From JAWUVP01 sp034112285 (lineage in GTDB: Bacteria > Pseudomonadota > Gammaproteobacteria > JABDGN01), in NCBI GenBank assembly GCA_034112285.1, contig JAWUVP010000076.1, forward strand, positions 1-12,801: a stretch of DNA of 12,801 nucleotides, read 5' to 3'. Shown here piece after piece: positions 1-7,325 of this stretch. How positions within the stretch are numbered: the first letter of the stretch is position 1; each line of letters begins with the position of its first letter. A program made the translations under genes and the position numbers. The notes beneath the pieces are model-generated. The model saw only the letters and a program-made list of their open reading frames with translations. It did not search any database and had not been told where the DNA came from.

Positions 1-64
1 CAGCAAGCGCGGTGCCACCTATATAAAATGATAAAATTAAAGCAGTAATAACATTGAGCTTCAT
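1..64 (-). CDS. Exported protein, N-terminal fragment (signal peptide only)
   Basis: Only the first 21 codons lie in the window; the gene runs off the left edge. Reading the minus strand from the ATG at 64-62 gives a textbook Sec signal peptide: Met-Lys-Leu-Asn start, a hydrophobic core (VITALILSFYIGG), and a Thr-Ala-Leu-Ala end that fits signal peptidase I cleavage (A-X-A). A good ribosome-binding site (AAAAGGA, about 6 nt before the ATG) lies at 71-77 on the complementary strand, and a strong promoter lies further upstream at 121-149. The product is therefore probably periplasmic or outer-membrane, but nothing of the mature protein is visible, so no function can be given. It is transcribed divergently from pyrG. 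Confidence 0.8.
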   Translation of the reverse strand, partial: MKLNVITALILSFYIGGTALA

Positions 65-90
65 AGTAAATCCTTTTAATTGAGAGCTTT

Positions 91-108
91 CCGCCTCCAG
101 TGTGGCGG
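91..108 (-). other. Short hairpin in the leader of the leftward gene
   Basis: CCGCC at 91-95 and GGCGG at 104-108 form a 5-bp GC stem with an 8-nt loop. It lies between the predicted transcription start (about 114) and the ribosome-binding site (71-77) of the leftward gene. It could stabilise the mRNA 5' end; it may also be chance. Confidence 0.25.
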
Positions 109-120
109 CATTACACTCAA

Positions 121-149
121 AATATAGGTCAGCTTTTGCCATTTGTCAA
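121..149 (-). promoter_or_regulatory. Sigma-70 promoter for the leftward exported-protein gene
   Basis: On the minus strand there is a perfect -35 box TTGACA (149-144), a 17-nt spacer, and a -10 box TATATT (126-121; 5 of 6 to consensus). The predicted start of transcription is near 114, giving a leader of about 50 nt before the ATG at 64. This is the best-matching promoter in the window by eye and suggests strong constitutive expression of the truncated gene. Confidence 0.75.
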
Positions 150-183
150 ATTAGGCTGCGCAATACTTAAATAAAATAGTCCT

Positions 184-211
184 TTGCCTGACCCCTACAT
201 TTTGTTAGAAT
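184..211 (+). promoter_or_regulatory. Candidate sigma-70 promoter for the pyrG operon
   Basis: TTGCCT at 184-189, a 16-nt spacer and TAGAAT at 206-211 (5 of 6 to TATAAT), with an extended -10 TGT at 203-205 directly before it. The predicted start is near 218, giving a leader of about 54 nt to the pyrG ATG. I see no CTP-sensing attenuator or C-tract in this leader, unlike the reiterative-transcription control known for pyrG in Gram-positive bacteria. Confidence 0.6.
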
Positions 212-271
212 CGTTTCCCGTCATCACATGAATTATTTCTACTGCATGTGCCCACAACGACGGAGTTTTAA

Positions 272-1924
272 ATGACCAAATATGTATTCATTACCGGTGG
301 CGTAGTTTCATCACTTGGCAAAGGTATTGCCTCAGCTTCTTTGGGCGCGGTGCTTGAATCGCGCGGTTTAAATGTCACCTTAATGAAGCTTGATCCCTAC
401 ATTAATGTAGACCCGGGCACCATGAGCCCTTTTCAGCACGGTGAAGTGTTTGTGACCGATGATGGTGCCGAAACCGACCTGGATTTAGGCCATTATGAGC
501 GTTTTGTGCGCACTAAAACCTGTAAAGCCAGTAATTTCACTACCGGGCAAGTTTATGCCGAGGTGTTGCGTAAAGAGCGCCGTGGTGATTATTTGGGCGG
601 CACGGTGCAAGTGATTCCGCACGTGACGGACCAAATGAAGCAATTTATTAAAGAAGGCTCCGAGCATGCCGATATTGCGCTAGTGGAAATTGGTGGCACG
701 GTGGGTGATATTGAATCTTTGCCGTTTCTTGAGGCTATTCGCCAAATGCGGATGGAGCTTGGCAGCGCGAATACGATTTTTATACATTTAACCTTATTGC
801 CTTACTTAGCCACGGCCGGGGAAATGAAAACTAAACCCACTCAGCACTCGGTGAAAGAATTACGCTCTATTGGTATTCAGCCTGATATGCTGATTTGCCG
901 TTCCAATCGTGAATTGTCTGAATCTGATAAGCGTAAAATTGCTTTATTCACCAACGTTGAAGAGCGCGCTGTGATGTCGTTGATGGATTTAGATTCTATT
1001 TATCGCATTCCATTAGAAATTCATCGCCAAGGGCTAGATGATATTGTGGTAGAAAAGCTGCAAATTGAATGTGGTGAAGCAGATTTAAGTGAGTGGGATG
1101 TGGTGGTTAAGGCTGAACGTAATCCAACGGCACAAGTCACCATTGCTATGGTGGGTAAGTATATGAATCTGACGGATTCTTATAAATCCCTCATTGAGTC
1201 AACCTTGCACGCGGGTATTAACACGGAGACTAAGATCAAGTTTCTTTATGTTGAAGCCGAATCACTCGAAGAAGATGGCACCGATATTTTAGAGCAAGCC
1301 GATGGCATTATTGTGCCGGGTGGCTTTGGTGAGCGTGGCGTGGAGGGGAAAATTCTTGCGGTACAGTTTGCCCGTGAAAACAACGTGCCTTATCTTGGCA
1401 TTTGTCTTGGTATGCAAGTGGCCTTAATTGAATTTGCGCGCCACAAAGCGGGCATGCTGATGGCTAATAGTACCGAGTTTGATGTTAACAGCCCATATCC
1501 TGTTGTTGGCTTAATTACTGAATGGCTTGACGCCAGCGGTAAACGCGAAACCCGCGATGAAAACACCGATTTAGGTGGCACCATGCGTTTGGGTGGACAA
1601 AAGTGTCACTTGCAGGCTGGCTCTAAGGTGCGCGCATTATATGGTGACGAGTTTATTGTTGAGCGCCATCGTCACCGTTATGAAGTTAACAATACTTTGT
1701 TACCCAAGCTAGAAGCGGCTGGCATGCAAGTGGCTGGCCGCTCTGAAGATGGTGAGTTGGTCGAAATTATTGAGCTGGAAGACCATCCTTGGTTTATTGC
1801 CTGCCAGTTTCACCCTGAATTTACGTCTACGCCCCGTGATGGTCATCCGTTATTTAGCAGCTTTGTGCTGGCGGCTCGTGACTTTAAAAAACAACAAAAC
1901 CCAGATGAGGTTCAAGCAGTATGA
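272..1924 (+). CDS. pyrG: CTP synthase (glutamine-hydrolysing)
   Basis: Makes CTP from UTP, ATP and glutamine, the last step of pyrimidine nucleotide synthesis, in the cytosol as a tetramer. The 550-aa length matches the family (E. coli 545). The N-terminal amidoligase domain (about 1-266) shows the ATP-binding loop SSLGKGI (13-19), the DPYINVDPGTM and DLDLGHYERF blocks, and magnesium ligands D71 and E139 by alignment with the E. coli enzyme. The C-terminal class I glutamine amidotransferase domain (about 289-540) has the oxyanion segment PGGFGERG (349-356), the nucleophile C378 in LGICLGMQ, and H514/E516 in QFHPEF. The start is supported by GGAG at 262-265, 6 nt before the ATG. First gene of an operon; its stop overlaps the kdsA start by 4 nt (ATGA), so the two are probably translationally coupled. 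Complete, with no oddities. Confidence 0.98.
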   Translation: MTKYVFITGGVVSSLGKGIASASLGAVLESRGLNVTLMKLDPYINVDPGTMSPFQHGEVFVTDDGAETDLDLGHYERFVRTKTCKASNFTTGQVYAEVLRKERRGDYLGGTVQVIPHVTDQMKQFIKEGSEHADIALVEIGGTVGDIESLPFLEAIRQMRMELGSANTIFIHLTLLPYLATAGEMKTKPTQHSVKELRSIGIQPDMLICRSNRELSESDKRKIALFTNVEERAVMSLMDLDSIYRIPLEIHRQGLDDIVVEKLQIECGEADLSEWDVVVKAERNPTAQVTIAMVGKYMNLTDSYKSLIESTLHAGINTETKIKFLYVEAESLEEDGTDILEQADGIIVPGGFGERGVEGKILAVQFARENNVPYLGICLGMQVALIEFARHKAGMLMANSTEFDVNSPYPVVGLITEWLDASGKRETRDENTDLGGTMRLGGQKCHLQAGSKVRALYGDEFIVERHRHRYEVNNTLLPKLEAAGMQVAGRSEDGELVEIIELEDHPWFIACQFHPEFTSTPRDGHPLFSSFVLAARDFKKQQNPDEVQAV

Positions 1925-2760
1925 AATTAGTAGATTTTGAAGTCGGTCTCGATCAACCGTTATTTGCCATTCTTGGGCCATGTGTGATTGAAGGCGAGCA
2001 ATTTAGCCTAGATGTGGCCTATGAATTAAAAAGCATCACCGACGAGCTGGGTATACCGTTTATTTTTAAATCATCATTTGATAAAGCCAATCGTTCTTCT
2101 AAGAACAGCTTTCGTGGCCCGGGTATCGAAGAAGGCTTACGCATTCTTGAACGGGTTAAAAAAGAAGTCGGCGTGCCGATTTTAACCGACGTGCATGAAG
2201 ACACGCCGTTTGCTGAAGTGGCTTCGGTGGTAGATGTGATGCAAACGCCGGCGTTCTTATGCCGGCAAACTAATTTTATTCAAAACGTAGCTAAGCAGGG
2301 GATTCCGGTCAACATTAAAAAGGGCCAGTTTTTATCACCTGAAGAAATGGCTAACGTGGTGCTCAAAGCACGCGATGTGGGCAATGAGCAAATAATGGTG
2401 TGCGAACGTGGCTTTAGCTTTGGCTACAATAATTTAGTGTCGGATATGCGCTCACTGGCGATTATGCGGGAGACTAATGCCCCAGTGGTGTTTGACGCCA
2501 CGCACTCGGTGCAGCTGCCTGGCGGGCAAGGCAGCACCAGTGGTGGCGAACGCAAGTTTGTGCCGGTGCTGGCCAGAGCGGCCGTGGCTGCGGGTGTGAG
2601 CGGTGTGTTTATGGAAACCCATCCTGACCCTAGTGTGGCGAAAAGCGATGGGCCTAATGCTTGGCCGCTCGATAGAATGCGCGAACTGTTATCGACTTTG
2701 CAAGCGCTTGACCGCGTTGCGAAAGCGAATGGATTTATCGAAGATTCACTCACTGGCTAA
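1921..2760 (+). CDS. kdsA: 3-deoxy-D-manno-octulosonate-8-phosphate synthase, metal-dependent type
   Basis: Condenses phosphoenolpyruvate with arabinose-5-phosphate to Kdo-8-phosphate, the committed step to the Kdo of lipopolysaccharide. The 279-aa TIM-barrel protein shows family blocks FKSSFDKANRSS (49-60), TDVHE (89-93), KKGQFLSP (133-140), ERGFSFGYNNLVSDMR (162-177) and DATHSVQ (192-198). The residue at the metal site is C21 (in LGPCVIE), with H195, E232 and D243. Their spacing (174, 211 and 222 residues after the Cys) equals that of the Aquifex metal-dependent enzyme (C11, H185, E222, D233). E. coli has Asn at this Cys position and needs no metal, so this copy should need a divalent metal; that is an inference. 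The ATG overlaps the pyrG stop. A hairpin separates it from eno, whose glycolytic product PEP is its substrate. Confidence 0.96.
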   Translation: MKLVDFEVGLDQPLFAILGPCVIEGEQFSLDVAYELKSITDELGIPFIFKSSFDKANRSSKNSFRGPGIEEGLRILERVKKEVGVPILTDVHEDTPFAEVASVVDVMQTPAFLCRQTNFIQNVAKQGIPVNIKKGQFLSPEEMANVVLKARDVGNEQIMVCERGFSFGYNNLVSDMRSLAIMRETNAPVVFDATHSVQLPGGQGSTSGGERKFVPVLARAAVAAGVSGVFMETHPDPSVAKSDGPNAWPLDRMRELLSTLQALDRVAKANGFIEDSLTG

Positions 2761-2767
2761 TTCAATG

Positions 2768-2791
2768 AGCAGGGCGTTTTGACGCCTTGCT
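2768..2791 (+). terminator. Intercistronic hairpin between kdsA and eno (weak terminator or attenuator)
   Basis: A 9-bp stem (2768-2776 with 2783-2791, one G-U pair) closes a 6-nt loop TTTTGA. It is followed by TGTTCTAATC, which has no continuous T-run, so full termination is unlikely. It may lower read-through, protect the upstream mRNA 3' end, or mark a processing point allowing eno to be expressed at a different level from pyrG-kdsA. It begins 8 nt after the kdsA stop. Confidence 0.5.
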
Positions 2792-2822
2792 GTTCTAATC
2801 TATTAAAGCAATGAGGCTAACT

Positions 2823-4106
2823 ATGAACAAAATTAAAACGATTCACGCTAGAGAAATTATTGATTCACGTGGCAACCCCACCATTGAAGTAGATGTCACG
2901 CTAGGCAACGGCACGCTAGGCCGCGCCGCTGTGCCCTCAGGCGCCTCTACTGGCGAACGTGAAGCCATTGAATTGCGTGATGGCGATAAGTCTCGCTTCA
3001 AAGGCAAGGGCGTGCTCAAGGCCGTTAATAACGTTAACCAAGATATTGCCAAGGCGCTGATTGGCCAAGATGTTTATGAGCAAGCCAAGCTAGATGACAT
3101 GATGATTAAGCTCGACGGCACGCCGAATAAAGCGCATTTAGGGGCTAATGCGATTCTTGCTGTTTCAATGGCCTGCGCTCGTGCGGCGGCCAACAATAAA
3201 AATATTCCTCTATATGAATACCTTTCAACCGATGGTCACTACAGCATGCCGGTGCCGATGATGAACATCATTAACGGTGGCTCCCATGCTGACAATAGCG
3301 TGGATTTGCAAGAATTCATGATTTTGCCTGTTGGCGCAAGCAATGAATTTGAAGCCATTCGCATTGGTACAGAAATTTTTCACACGCTAAAAAGCATTTT
3401 AAGCGAACGTGGCCTTAACACCTCCGTGGGTGATGAGGGTGGTTTTGCCCCGGACTTAGCCTCGAATGAAGAAGCCTTAGAGTTGATTATGCATGCGATT
3501 GCTCAAGCCGGTTACAAGGCAGGTGAAGAGGTTTTCTTGGGGCTAGATTGCGCCAGCTCAGAGTTTTATGTTGACGGTAAGTATGTGCTTAAAGCCGAAA
3601 ACCGCTCACTCAATTCTAAAGAGTTTGCCGATGTGTTAGCTAGCTGGGTCGAAAAATATCCGATTATTTCCATTGAAGATGGCATGGACGAAAACGATTG
3701 GGATGGCTGGAAAATTCTAACCGACAAAGTAGGCGATAAAGTACAGCTGGTGGGTGATGATTTGTTTGTGACGAATACCGAGATTTTTGCTAAAGGCATT
3801 GAGCAGGGCGTAGCCAACTCGATCTTAATAAAAGTCAATCAAATCGGGACCTTAACGGAAACTTTTAATGCTATAGATATGGCAAAACAAGCCGGTTACA
3901 CCTGTGTTATTTCGCATCGTTCAGGCGAAACCGAAGACACCACCATTGCTGATATTGCGGTGGCCACTTGTGCCGGGCAAATTAAAACCGGTTCACTCTC
4001 ACGCACCGATCGCGTGGCCAAATATAACCAGCTGATTCGTATTGAAGAAGCGTTAGGCAGCAAAGCCCCCTATGCCGGCAAAGCGGCTTTTAAACACTTA
4101 GCCTAA
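2823..4106 (+). CDS. eno: Enolase (phosphopyruvate hydratase)
   Basis: Interconverts 2-phosphoglycerate and phosphoenolpyruvate in glycolysis; in proteobacteria it can also sit in the RNA degradosome. With the start at 2823 the protein is 427 aa (E. coli 432) and begins MNKIKTIHAREIIDSRGNP, the conserved enolase N-terminus. An in-frame ATG at 2811 lies 12 nt upstream, but the Shine-Dalgarno TGAGG (2812-2816) overlaps it and stands 6 nt before 2823, so 2823 is preferred. Visible active-site elements: catalytic E205 in GDEGGFAPD and K337 in ILIKVNQIGT; metal ligands D242, E285 (SIEDGMDE) and D312 (GDDLFVTN); SHRSGETED (364-372) signature. The last base of its stop is the first base of the ftsB ATG. 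Complete. Confidence 0.98.
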   Translation: MNKIKTIHAREIIDSRGNPTIEVDVTLGNGTLGRAAVPSGASTGEREAIELRDGDKSRFKGKGVLKAVNNVNQDIAKALIGQDVYEQAKLDDMMIKLDGTPNKAHLGANAILAVSMACARAAANNKNIPLYEYLSTDGHYSMPVPMMNIINGGSHADNSVDLQEFMILPVGASNEFEAIRIGTEIFHTLKSILSERGLNTSVGDEGGFAPDLASNEEALELIMHAIAQAGYKAGEEVFLGLDCASSEFYVDGKYVLKAENRSLNSKEFADVLASWVEKYPIISIEDGMDENDWDGWKILTDKVGDKVQLVGDDLFVTNTEIFAKGIEQGVANSILIKVNQIGTLTETFNAIDMAKQAGYTCVISHRSGETEDTTIADIAVATCAGQIKTGSLSRTDRVAKYNQLIRIEEALGSKAPYAGKAAFKHLA

Positions 4107-4393
4107 TGCGCGGCAGCCTCACCACAAAACTCTTGTTGGCAGTATTAATTGTTTTATTGATACTGCTGCAATATCGTCTGTGGTTTGGCACCGCCAGCAT
4201 TCCCAAAGTGGTGCTGTTGCAATCTCAGCTAGATAAGCAACGCGCCAGCAACCAAAGCCTAGATAAACGCAACCAAGCCTTAGCTGCTGAAGTGCGCGAT
4301 TTGAAAAGTGGCCGACAAGCAGTGGAAGAGCGAGCTAGGAATGAGCTGGGAATGGTGAAAAAGGGCGAGACGTTTTATCAGGTGGTTAAGTAA
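4106..4393 (+). CDS. ftsB: Cell division protein FtsB (DivIC family)
   Basis: Small bitopic inner-membrane protein that forms the FtsQ-FtsL-FtsB complex and helps activate septal peptidoglycan synthesis. The 95-aa sequence has a short cytoplasmic N-terminus, one membrane helix (about 7-23), the YRLWFG segment (23-28) right after it, a periplasmic coiled coil (about 33-70, with LDKQRASNQSLDKRNQALAAE), and the family-typical tail LKSGRQAVEERARNELGMVK followed by GETFYQ. The start ATG overlaps the eno stop by one base (TAATG), so expression is probably coupled to eno; no good separate ribosome-binding site is seen. In many gammaproteobacteria ispD follows directly; here an unrelated 905-codon gene and galU come between. 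Confidence 0.95.
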   Translation: MRGSLTTKLLLAVLIVLLILLQYRLWFGTASIPKVVLLQSQLDKQRASNQSLDKRNQALAAEVRDLKSGRQAVEERARNELGMVKKGETFYQVVK

Positions 4394-4411
4394 GATGATG
4401 TTCATTATCTG

Positions 4412-4444
4412 CGCGCTTCAAAAAAAGCACGTTTTTGAAGCGCG
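4412..4444 (+). terminator. Perfect 13-bp inverted repeat downstream of ftsB, likely operon-end structure
   Basis: CGCGCTTCAAAAA at 4412-4424 and its exact complement TTTTTGAAGCGCG at 4432-4444 enclose the 7-nt loop AAGCACG; a G-U pair could add one step. It starts 18 nt after the ftsB stop. The GC part is at the base and the A/T part next to the loop, and no T-run follows the stem on the plus strand (TAGGTTCTG), so it is not a canonical intrinsic terminator. A role as mRNA 3'-end stabiliser, factor-assisted terminator, or dispersed repeat element is equally possible. Confidence 0.45.
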
Positions 4445-4485
4445 TAGGTTCTGATGCTAATTTCATAGCGCATTTAACCCTTAAG

Positions 4486-4531
4486 TTTACATTAATCTAA
4501 GTACCTTATACTCCCCCCCTATAAATATAAT
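4486..4531 (+). promoter_or_regulatory. AT-rich promoter region of the 905-aa gene, with a C7 tract
   Basis: Two possible promoters overlap. One is TTTACA (4486-4491) with TATACT (4507-4512), spacer 15 nt, which is short. The other is a perfect -10 TATAAT at 4526-4531 without a recognisable -35. A run of seven C (4513-4519) lies between the two -10 boxes. It would be the initiation region of the first promoter or the spacer of the second. The 178-bp space and these elements suggest that the downstream gene is transcribed on its own. Confidence 0.4.
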
Positions 4532-4571
4532 AATTATATTTTGTTGATTTAATATCTAACAGAGTCCAGCC

Positions 4572-7289
4572 ATGTCATATGCCTCAGAATCATTCGTTAC
4601 ACCCGAACAGCTTCAAATACTCAATCATTTACCACTGCCAATACAAAACAAGTTGATAAACAAGTTTAATCAACTTGATGCACTGTTGCTGCGACTTAAG
4701 CGTAGTGATGTGGATACCCAAGAAAAATATAAGCTTCTCGTTAAAGCTATAAAACAAAATATGTTAGATAACGTGGTGTGTTACTGTGCTAAGTATTTAC
4801 ATCCAGCAGGTTCGAATAAATCTGTTATGCCTGCTTTAGCGCAAGGCGTGAGCGATATGTTGTTGCGCAATTTTTGTGGTAATGATTCAAGCCTGCCTAT
4901 AGCATGTGGTGTGCTTGCTTTATGCTCGGCCAATTATTTTGGATTGAGTAAAATATTATTTGGCGAAAGTGAGCCTGAACTAGGCTGGGATGTCTTGGAT
5001 GGCTTAGAGGACAAAATAAAAGAACATATTATTACAGGTGATGATGCGAGAGCTCAACGTTTAGGCGTTAAGTTGACCCTAATTTTGTGCAGTATGCTAT
5101 TGAAGGTAGAAATAAGTTATATAAACGAGCTTGCTGCCAATGATGATTTCACCAAGAATTACCGTATAAAATCTACGGCTGGGCACTTCACTTTTGGCTC
5201 GATTTCTGGCCTATGTAGTGGCTTCACGACAGTAATATCAACCCTGTTTCGAGCAGGAGCCAGTCTTGTAATCGAAGCAGCCATGAACTCGCTGATTGGT
5301 GTAAATAACGACAAAAATTTAGAGGAACTTAATCAGTTCTACGGCAATAAGGATCTTAGATTCAACGAGGCGTTATTTACCCTCATTCAATTTTACGCGC
5401 GCAATGACTTAGGGGGTGATCGAAAAGATTCCGTCTATAATTTACCTACTAAAACAATGAAAAAGGTCGTTGAGTACTTGGATAGCAAGAAGCTGTTAAA
5501 GAGGAAGAGTGTGTGTCCTTTATTCAGCCAAGAATGTGTAGATATAGAACGTCTTGTTGAAATAGGCATTGCGAATCCATCTGCTCAAGTTGCCAAGCCT
5601 GTTGCAAGGCCAGTTATTAGTCCACCTCATTTAGCTGTTGTAAAGCCGCTGCCGATCTTAACACTTACAAGAACAGTAACTCTACAGCCTAGAGACGAAG
5701 CCTTAGCCAAAAAACTCGAGCAAAAACGACGAGTCACACCTCCAGACTCACCAAAACTGGCAGAACGGCCCAAAATTTTAACGGCGGAAGAAATGATTCT
5801 AAGCCAAGCAATGGCGCCAAAAAATGAACTGGCAACCTATAAAATCAAGCTACTGGAACAAGTCGATATTTATGATAGCCTAGCAGGCTTATCTGCTGGT
5901 TGGCAGTGTTGGGTAGAAACAAAAAAAATGATTCTACACCTTTGCTATCAATTACTTGAATCTGCAGAACAGGGTCTAGCCCTTAGTAAAACGAAATTAG
6001 CAGAAATAAGTAAACAGTTTCAGTTTATTTTGGTGTGTACAAACTTGAATCAAAATCTATTGAAAGATTGGTTTTTGTTAGACGAACAACGCGAGATGTT
6101 AAATCAAGTAATAAAACAACATTTTGCCTTACAGCTCACGATGGTGCGCTATTTTGAGAAGCAGGGATGGAAAGATGCGGCGCATTGGCTGTCTGGTTTC
6201 TACCCTTACTTACCAGAAATGAATGCAGAAAGGTTGATGCTTTATCAGCTTGCTGTTCATTTGGCGGGCTATGGCATTGAGCTGCGAGAAGTGGGTACAA
6301 GCGTTTTTATGCCTGGATTGGCTGAAGATATTGATATTATTATATGGTCTGCTTCAAAGACTTATATTGAAATTGTGACAATATTCGATAGTGCGATTAA
6401 GGCAATACAGCCTGGCTGGGCTTGCGATTTTGATAAGCCTGGAGAGGGATGTCATTTACTTGCTTATAAAAAAGCAGGCGCAACAACAATTGATGTCACA
6501 ATTTATCAGAATATGAGTGAGCAACTGTTGCCAGAAAATTTACGTGCGCGCTGGGTAAACATTGCCGCAGCGGCGGTAAACGTTATTTTTTCCTCTTTGC
6601 GTTTGCGTAGCGAAGATGCGCTGACTATTCATGAGCGTACGGTCGAGTGCAGAACATGGGTGGATAGTAAGACATGTTCTGCATTGTTGGTTAAAACTTT
6701 ATGGAAAGTTAAACAAACACCGGGTTATAAGCTAGGTCGTAACTTCTCGGCCTATGAACAAAGTCTTAAACATATAAGGCAATTGACAACGACATTTCAT
6801 TTTATTGAACTAATAAATTGGACTAAGAGTCGTGATCGAGTTTCAGGGTTGTGGGATATGTTTTTAGACATATACAAAAATAATAATTTGACGCAATGTA
6901 TTCCAACAATATATGCCGACCAGAGCGCTGTTGCCTTGAATAAATTACAAAAAATACTTTTTAACGACAGGAATACTGTAAGAGGTTGGTTATTATTGGC
7001 TTTGTATACCTTTGGAACTAATAAGAGGTTTTTTGAACAAGAAAAACTAGGGCTAAAGCCCGAGCAAGCTAAAGTGTTAATGGACTCTCATCTGTTAATT
7101 ACTCGCTTACAAGCTGGTCAAGACTGCACTACAGAAAGTAAACGTTCTTCAAGATTATATGCTGAGTTGGCGTATTGGATAAATGAATACTGGAAGCCCG
7201 AAGCATGGAAGCCTGAGCCTGTACCGTTAGAGGTGACAACAAGGTGGCGTGCGCATTTACAGGGAGCTTCTTCTCCAGAGCCGCATTAG
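4572..7289 (+). CDS. Large protein of unknown function with a putative nucleotidyltransferase-like domain
   Basis: I do not recognise this 905-aa protein as a named family. Visible regions: (1) residues 1-330, mainly helical, cysteine-containing, with hydrophobic stretches at about 107-130 and a Gly/Ser/Ala-rich one at 204-243; (2) a proline-rich, basic linker at about 335-400 (KPVARPVISPPH, VTPPDSPKL); (3) a helical region 410-555; (4) residues 560-645, with REVGTSVFMPGLAEDIDIII (D586, D588) and ATTIDVTIYQ (D641). This matches the order of motifs in Pol-beta-type nucleotidyltransferases (G-[GST], D-x-D, later D); (5) a helical C-terminal domain 655-870, then a short duplicated WKPE at 874-882 and an acidic/proline tail. 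No signal peptide. Start ATG 4572 has only a weak AGAG (4561-4564). Arg codons AGA/AGG are frequent here but absent from pyrG on reading through it, and ATA is common, suggesting foreign origin or low expression. Nucleotidyltransferase role is inference. Confidence 0.85.
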   Translation: MSYASESFVTPEQLQILNHLPLPIQNKLINKFNQLDALLLRLKRSDVDTQEKYKLLVKAIKQNMLDNVVCYCAKYLHPAGSNKSVMPALAQGVSDMLLRNFCGNDSSLPIACGVLALCSANYFGLSKILFGESEPELGWDVLDGLEDKIKEHIITGDDARAQRLGVKLTLILCSMLLKVEISYINELAANDDFTKNYRIKSTAGHFTFGSISGLCSGFTTVISTLFRAGASLVIEAAMNSLIGVNNDKNLEELNQFYGNKDLRFNEALFTLIQFYARNDLGGDRKDSVYNLPTKTMKKVVEYLDSKKLLKRKSVCPLFSQECVDIERLVEIGIANPSAQVAKPVARPVISPPHLAVVKPLPILTLTRTVTLQPRDEALAKKLEQKRRVTPPDSPKLAERPKILTAEEMILSQAMAPKNELATYKIKLLEQVDIYDSLAGLSAGWQCWVETKKMILHLCYQLLESAEQGLALSKTKLAEISKQFQFILVCTNLNQNLLKDWFLLDEQREMLNQVIKQHFALQLTMVRYFEKQGWKDAAHWLSGFYPYLPEMNAERLMLYQLAVHLAGYGIELREVGTSVFMPGLAEDIDIIIWSASKTYIEIVTIFDSAIKAIQPGWACDFDKPGEGCHLLAYKKAGATTIDVTIYQNMSEQLLPENLRARWVNIAAAAVNVIFSSLRLRSEDALTIHERTVECRTWVDSKTCSALLVKTLWKVKQTPGYKLGRNFSAYEQSLKHIRQLTTTFHFIELINWTKSRDRVSGLWDMFLDIYKNNNLTQCIPTIYADQSAVALNKLQKILFNDRNTVRGWLLLALYTFGTNKRFFEQEKLGLKPEQAKVLMDSHLLITRLQAGQDCTTESKRSSRLYAELAYWINEYWKPEAWKPEPVPLEVTTRWRAHLQGASSPEPH

Positions 7290-7296
7290 AAAATAG

Positions 7297-7325
7297 CTGC
7301 CAGCCTAGCGCAAATCCTGTATAAT
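7297..7325 (+). promoter_or_regulatory. Sigma-70 promoter for galU-ispD-ispF-surE
   Basis: CTGCCA at 7297-7302 (4 of 6 to TTGACA), a 17-nt spacer, and a perfect TATAAT at 7320-7325. It begins 8 nt after the stop of the 905-aa gene. The predicted transcription start is near 7332, inside the palindrome that follows, leaving a leader of only about 23 nt before the galU ATG. Confidence 0.65.

Noticed and set aside
80..120. TTGAG (80-84) and CTCAA (116-120) as an outer stem around the leader hairpin of the leftward gene
   Set aside because: The CTCAA arm lies upstream of the predicted transcription start, so the RNA would not contain both arms.
2424..2753. 109-codon antisense frame inside kdsA
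   Set aside because: It mirrors codon-biased kdsA sequence, contains no recognisable domain, and lies opposite a strongly conserved enzyme.
2811..2822. Upstream ATG for enolase
   Set aside because: It overlaps the Shine-Dalgarno that serves ATG 2823, and the family N-terminus starts at 2823.
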